Part shown: positions 6,906-9,957 of the stretch, piece after piece
Position numbering within the stretch: position 1 is the first letter of the stretch
How the letters are laid out: the number at the start of each line of letters is the position of its first letter
Assembly (NCBI GenBank): GCA_964498075.1
Contig: CAZCGA010000188.1
Span: 1 to 9,957, forward strand
Reading direction: 5' to 3'
Source of the DNA: CAZCGA01 sp964498075
GTDB lineage: Bacteria > Desulfobacterota > Binatia > HRBIN30
DNA: 9,957 nucleotides
The notes under the pieces: generated by a model
The model's input: only the letters and a program-made list of their open reading frames with translations
Databases searched by the model: none
What the model was told of the DNA's origin: nothing
Made by a program: the position numbers and the translations under genes

Positions 6906-7661
6906 TTGCAAACCGGCGATTCGGTGCGGTCAGAAACACTTGGGGTTCACCAGGGATTCGAAGCGTCGCGCTTGCGGATCTTCCTCAACCGCGTGCTGTT
7001 CCGCGCCTTGCTATTCAGTGTGGGCGCGATTGCCGTGGTGATGTACCGGTTGATTCGGAACAAGAACGTCACGTGGCGGTTCGCCAAGGCTCAGGCACGC
7101 AACCTGAGTCGCCTGTGCGGCGTGAAGGTTCGTGTGCGCGGGTTGGAACACCTGGGTGCCGGGCCATACATGTTCACGCCGAACCACCAGAGCAACTTCG
7201 ACATTGCCGCGTTGCTCGGCTACCTGCCGGGGAACAACCGCTTCGCGGCGAAGAAGGAAATGTTCAACGAGCCGATCCTCGGTGCGGTACTGCGTACGAT
7301 GGGTATGATTCCCATCGACCGCAGCAACCCACTGGAAGCAGTCCAGCTGCTCAACCAGCTCACGCTGGATCACTTCTCCACCATCATCTTTCCCGAGGGC
7401 ACGCGCAGTCGCGACGGCAGCTTGCTGCCGTTCAAGAAGGGCCCGTTCGTCGCCGCGATTCACTTAGGCGTTCCCGTCGTTCCGGTGGTGTGCAAGGGGA
7501 CCAGAGAGGTCATGCCGAAGGGCAAGTATCTGTCGATCATTCCCGGTGCAGTCGAGATCGTCGTCCTGGAGCCGATTACCACGGCGGGCATGAGCTACGG
7601 CGATCGCGACCGCTTGCGCGAATGCGTCCGGCAGCGGATCGCGGAAGAATTGAGTCAGTGA
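6906..7661 (+). CDS. PlsC-type 1-acylglycerol-3-phosphate O-acyltransferase
   Basis: About 251 residues from TTG 6906. The first 40 residues include one hydrophobic segment (VLFRALLFSVGAIAVVMYRL), consistent with inner-membrane association. The PlsC signature is complete: NHQSNFD (catalytic His94, Asp99), FPEGTRSRDG (Glu164 region) and a following LPFKKGPF and LGVPVVPV segment. These enzymes acylate lysophosphatidic acid, or a related lysolipid, with acyl-ACP or acyl-CoA to give phosphatidate. The start is uncertain. The frame is open from 6558, but that part overlaps the divergent cytochrome gene. ATG 6870 has no ribosome site, whereas TTG 6906 follows AGGAGAGAG at 6891 by a suitable distance; GTG 6924 is a further option. 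The glycosyltransferase begins about 20 bases after the stop, so the pair is probably cotranscribed. With no rival copy visible I cannot say whether this is the housekeeping enzyme or an accessory one. Confidence 0.9.
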   Translation: MQTGDSVRSETLGVHQGFEASRLRIFLNRVLFRALLFSVGAIAVVMYRLIRNKNVTWRFAKAQARNLSRLCGVKVRVRGLEHLGAGPYMFTPNHQSNFDIAALLGYLPGNNRFAAKKEMFNEPILGAVLRTMGMIPIDRSNPLEAVQLLNQLTLDHFSTIIFPEGTRSRDGSLLPFKKGPFVAAIHLGVPVVPVVCKGTREVMPKGKYLSIIPGAVEIVVLEPITTAGMSYGDRDRLRECVRQRIAEELSQ

Positions 7662-7680
7662 GCGATTGAGTCATTGAGCG
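7649..7680 (+). repeat. 16-bp tandem duplication across the acyltransferase stop codon
   Basis: ATTGAGTCAGTGAGCG (7649-7664) is followed immediately by ATTGAGTCATTGAGCG (7665-7680), with one mismatch. The first copy contains the acyltransferase stop codon (TGA 7659-7661); the second ends two bases before the glycosyltransferase start. It looks like a slippage duplication that made the intergenic spacer. Confidence 0.8.
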
Positions 7681-7681
7681 C

Positions 7682-8383
7682 TTGGTGGGTGGATTGCCAG
7701 CCGCGTCTGACATCGCGGTGTTGATCCCGGCGCTGAACTGCGCGGCCACGATCGCGGCCGTCGTCCAAGGGGTGCGCCGGTTCGTCGACACGGTTGTGGT
7801 GGTGAGCGACGGTTCGACCGACGACACGGTGACCTTGGCAGCCGCTGCGGGTGCGGAGGTGGTGTGCCACCAGACCACGTGCGGCAAGGGTGCAGCGCTG
7901 CAGACGGGCATGCGGTTGTTGGCGCAACGCGGCTGTACGCATGTACTGACGATGGACGGTGATGGCCAGCACCTCAGCGAAGAGATCGCCGTCCTCCGGC
8001 GCGCGTCGGATGCCGAGCCGCAGGCGCTGATCATCGGCGTGCGGCAGGTAGAGCCGGGTTTGGTCACGCCGATGCGCCAGTTTGGTAACCGCTTCGCCAA
8101 CCGCTGGGTGGAAATCGCCTGCGGCCAGGTGCTGCCCGACACGCAGTCAGGCTTCCGGATATACCCCCTGCGCGCCACCTTGGCGCTGGGCTCGCACGCG
8201 CAGCATTTTGCGTTCGAGACCGAGGTACTGATCCGCGCCGCGCGCGCCAGCGTCCCGATCCGCTCGGTGCCGGTCAAGACGTTCTATCCTCCGGTGCAGG
8301 AACGGGTGAGTCACTTCCGTCCGGTGCGGGACACCGTGCGGATCATCTTCGTGGTCCTCGGGCTGATCTTTCGTGTGTGGTGA
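7682..8383 (+). CDS. Family 2 glycosyltransferase (dolichyl-phosphate mannosyltransferase-like)
   Basis: 233 residues with a GT-A fold: IAVLIPALNCAATI at 11-24, the nucleotide-binding SDGSTDDT at 42-49 (Asp43, Asp47), GKGAALQTG at 68-76, and the metal-binding DGDGQH at 92-97. TQSGFRIY (about 158-165) and FETEV (about 178-182) match the acceptor side of polyprenyl-phosphate glycosyltransferases. The family transfers a sugar from a nucleotide sugar to a lipid or polyprenyl-phosphate acceptor at the cytoplasmic membrane face. No transmembrane domain follows beyond a short hydrophobic tail (IIFVVLGLIF), so membrane attachment would be peripheral or through that tail. Start codon choice is open: TTG 7682 or GTG 7685, both just after the 16-bp repeat, with only a weak GAG purine run. 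Its position behind the PlsC gene suggests glycolipid or envelope synthesis. The stop is 2 bases from that of the convergent diiron gene. Sugar and acceptor are unknown. Confidence 0.88.
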   Translation: MVGGLPAASDIAVLIPALNCAATIAAVVQGVRRFVDTVVVVSDGSTDDTVTLAAAAGAEVVCHQTTCGKGAALQTGMRLLAQRGCTHVLTMDGDGQHLSEEIAVLRRASDAEPQALIIGVRQVEPGLVTPMRQFGNRFANRWVEIACGQVLPDTQSGFRIYPLRATLALGSHAQHFAFETEVLIRAARASVPIRSVPVKTFYPPVQERVSHFRPVRDTVRIIFVVLGLIFRVW

Positions 8384-8385
8384 GC

Positions 8386-9486
8386 CTACTGCAGCTCGCC
8401 CAGCACCCAGGCGGCTGTATCCTCGGGTAGCTCGGGGAGGTGCTGCAGGAACTCTTCCACGTTCTCACCGACCAGGTTGCCGGTGAAGTTCTGGCGCAGG
8501 AACTCGTGATAGCGCGCCGCGACGCGCTCGCTGAGTAGACCGCAGCGCTTCAGCGTCGGGATGACGAAGCCTTGCACCGGGCCGAGCCGCCGGCCCTTGG
8601 GCATGTTGCGCGTCAGCTCGTCGCGCTCCTGCTGCACGCAGGTGAGCAGCGCCACCGCGTCGACGCCGGCTTCCGTCCAGGTCTGCATCACCGCGCCGAG
8701 GAAGGTTTGCTGGTTGCTCCGATCGATCAGGCTGCGCGCCGCTTCGAGGGCGAAGTCCTCCAGGTCGCGTCGCTCCGCATCATTCAGGCACGGCACGCAG
8801 CGTTCGACGTACTGCACCCCGTAGGCGTGGTGCCGCGCTTCGTCGCGCGCCACGTAGGTGAGCAGCTCCTTCAACAGGGGCTCTTCGGTGAGGTTGCGCA
8901 TCTCGCGGAAGCTGTACAACGCCAGACCCTCGACGACGATCTGCATGCCCACGAGCTTCTTGCGCCAGTCCGCGGTCTGCAGCGTGGCGTCCAGGATGGT
9001 CTTCAATGCCGGGGCGATCGGGCGCACCACGTCGAGCTTCTTGATGTACCTGGCGAACACCTCGACGTGGCGAGCCTCGTCCATGGTCTGGGTTGCCGCG
9101 TAGAACTTCGCGTCGGTGTGCGGCACCGCGTTGACCAGCTGCGCGGCGACCATGAGCGCACCCTGCTCGCCGTGCAGGAAGTTGCTGAGCCGGAAGGCGG
9201 CGGTGCGGCGGGTGAGCTCCCACTGCGTCTCTTCGTTGAGGGACCGCCAGTACGAGCACTGCTCGACCGGAATCGCCGCCCCCAGCGGTGTGGTGGCGAA
9301 CTTCTGGTGGTCGATGGGCCGCTCCCAATCGAGATCGCGCTCCGCGACCCACTGCGCCTCGGCGGCTTTGACGTAGAGACGGCGCAGCTCGTCCACCTCC
9401 GGATCGTAGTTCCATTGGTAGACGACCTTCATCGCCGTCTCGAGCTCGGGTTCCTGAGTCGCCGTCGTCAGTGCGAAGTCGCTCAT
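8386..9486 (-). CDS. Ferritin-like diiron protein, ribonucleotide reductase R2/oxygenase-like
   Basis: A 366-residue soluble helical protein. A complete diiron ligand set is visible: Glu107 (FLHGEQGAL), Glu137 and His140 (DEARH), Glu186 (VVEGLAL), and Glu216 with His219 (DEARH). The two DEARH repeats are diagnostic of ferritin-like carboxylate-bridged sites. ATG 9486 is preceded by AAAGGAG with six bases between, a good Shine-Dalgarno. I recognise the superfamily but not the specific enzyme. Substrate hydroxylase, N-oxygenase, desaturase or R2-like oxidase all remain possible, and no catalytic radical subunit or reductase is near. The 22-base gap from the upstream regulator fragment implies cotranscription or direct regulation. 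The gene is convergent with the glycosyltransferase, with stops 2 bases apart and no clear terminator hairpin between them. The roughly 150 residues after the second DEARH are extra relative to a minimal ferritin-like fold and carry no motif known to me. Confidence 0.82.
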   Translation of the reverse strand: MSDFALTTATQEPELETAMKVVYQWNYDPEVDELRRLYVKAAEAQWVAERDLDWERPIDHQKFATTPLGAAIPVEQCSYWRSLNEETQWELTRRTAAFRLSNFLHGEQGALMVAAQLVNAVPHTDAKFYAATQTMDEARHVEVFARYIKKLDVVRPIAPALKTILDATLQTADWRKKLVGMQIVVEGLALYSFREMRNLTEEPLLKELLTYVARDEARHHAYGVQYVERCVPCLNDAERRDLEDFALEAARSLIDRSNQQTFLGAVMQTWTEAGVDAVALLTCVQQERDELTRNMPKGRRLGPVQGFVIPTLKRCGLLSERVAARYHEFLRQNFTGNLVGENVEEFLQHLPELPEDTAAWVLGELQ

Positions 9487-9508
9487 GATGCACTCCTTTG
9501 TCGTTCGT

Positions 9509-9957
9509 CTATTGCGGAACCGTGGCGGCGCGCGCCGGGGATACGTTCAGCACCGTGTCGCCGACCAGCGTGATGAGCCGGCGCAGGGCCTTGATGGCAG
9601 CGTCGGGCCGTCCGGCATCGATCGCTGCGAGGCACGCGTCGATGATCGGGACCACCTTGCCCGGGTCGCGCCGCAAGCGCCGCCGCGTCTCCTGCAGCGG
9701 CTCGGAGGCGAGCAGGGCGCGGGTGCGCCGCGCGAGCATTTGCCACACGCGGTTGTCGGACATGTCGGAGAGCAGCACCAGCACGTCGCGCACCGAGGCG
9801 AAGCGGTCTTCGCGATCGCGGCTGTCCTCGGCGATGGCGTCGCGCAGATTGCGCAGCGCCTGCAGCTGCTCCGGCCGGCGGCGCTCGATGGCCAGCCGGC
9901 TCATCTCGAAGAGCAACGGCACCACATGGGTCCGCTGCACGGATCGCGGTATTTCGG
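9509..9957 (-). CDS. Probable GntR-family regulator, C-terminal FCD-like domain (5' end outside window)
   Basis: At least 143 residues are visible. The frame has a GTG at 9940 but stays open to the window edge (EIPRS precedes it), so the gene most likely starts outside. The visible part is all-helical and resembles the FCD ligand-binding domain of GntR regulators: MSDNRVWQMLARRTRALL (like the xGNxxxxxLxxxL helix), then PIIDACLAAIDAGRPDAAIKA, matching the family's HxxIxxAIxxGDxxxA element with the His replaced. The DNA-binding winged helix would lie upstream and cannot be seen. FCD domains bind small organic acids, often with a metal. The assignment rests on helix pattern, not on a search; a TetR-like C-terminal domain is another option. 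It lies 22 bases upstream of the diiron gene on the same strand and may control it. Confidence 0.5.
   Translation of the reverse strand, partial: EIPRSVQRTHVVPLLFEMSRLAIERRRPEQLQALRNLRDAIAEDSRDREDRFASVRDVLVLLSDMSDNRVWQMLARRTRALLASEPLQETRRRLRRDPGKVVPIIDACLAAIDAGRPDAAIKALRRLITLVGDTVLNVSPARAATVPQ

Noticed and set aside
8572..9573. Long plus-strand frame of 333 codons opposite the second diiron gene
   Set aside because: The product is rich in Arg, His, Leu and Val with no motif, while the minus strand has a complete diiron ligand set and a good ribosome binding site.

Overview
The window is GC-rich bacterial DNA, densely packed, with intergenic gaps of about 150 bases or less. The gene content (a periplasmic multihaem-type peroxidase-like protein, a FG-GAP/ASPIC-UnbV lipoprotein, a B12-type radical SAM enzyme, ferritin-like diiron proteins and a halogenase relic) suggests an environmental Gram-negative bacterium, perhaps of the deltaproteobacterial/Myxococcota/Binatota kind. 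That placement rests on gene style only; no rRNA or tRNA is present to confirm it.

Left block (about 1-6757). A decayed C-terminal piece of a flavin-dependent halogenase-like oxidoreductase points right and meets, tail to tail, a leftward gene series. In transcription order that series is a secreted di-haem cytochrome c peroxidase-like protein (6757-5267), an acyl-ACP-desaturase-like diiron protein (5161-4220), a large FG-GAP/VCBS beta-propeller lipoprotein (4151 down to 1830) and a cobalamin-binding-type radical SAM enzyme (1784-432). Gaps of 105, 68 and 45 bases are compatible with one operon. The mix of redox enzymes suggests a shared oxidative or tailoring pathway, possibly on a lipid or secondary metabolite, but the substrate cannot be read from the sequence.

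The most striking point is in the propeller gene. A single in-frame TGA (2474-2472) separates six propeller blades from the seventh blade and the ASPIC/UnbV domain. The frame stays open for 213 codons after it, and a 7-bp perfect hairpin with a GGGC loop begins 14 bases after the TGA. Geometrically this fits a bacterial SECIS element, so selenocysteine recoding is a real but unproven option beside a nonsense mutation or a sequencing error.

Right block (about 6870-9957). A PlsC-type acyltransferase and a GT2 family glycosyltransferase run rightwards, separated by a short gap containing part of a 16-bp tandem duplication. They point to envelope lipid or glycolipid synthesis. They converge, with only 2 bases between stops, on a second and different ferritin-like diiron protein (9486-8386). 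That gene lies 22 bases downstream of a probable GntR/FCD-type regulator whose start is cut by the window edge. I saw no mobile element, CRISPR array, tRNA or rRNA, and no gene-free stretch over 300 bases.
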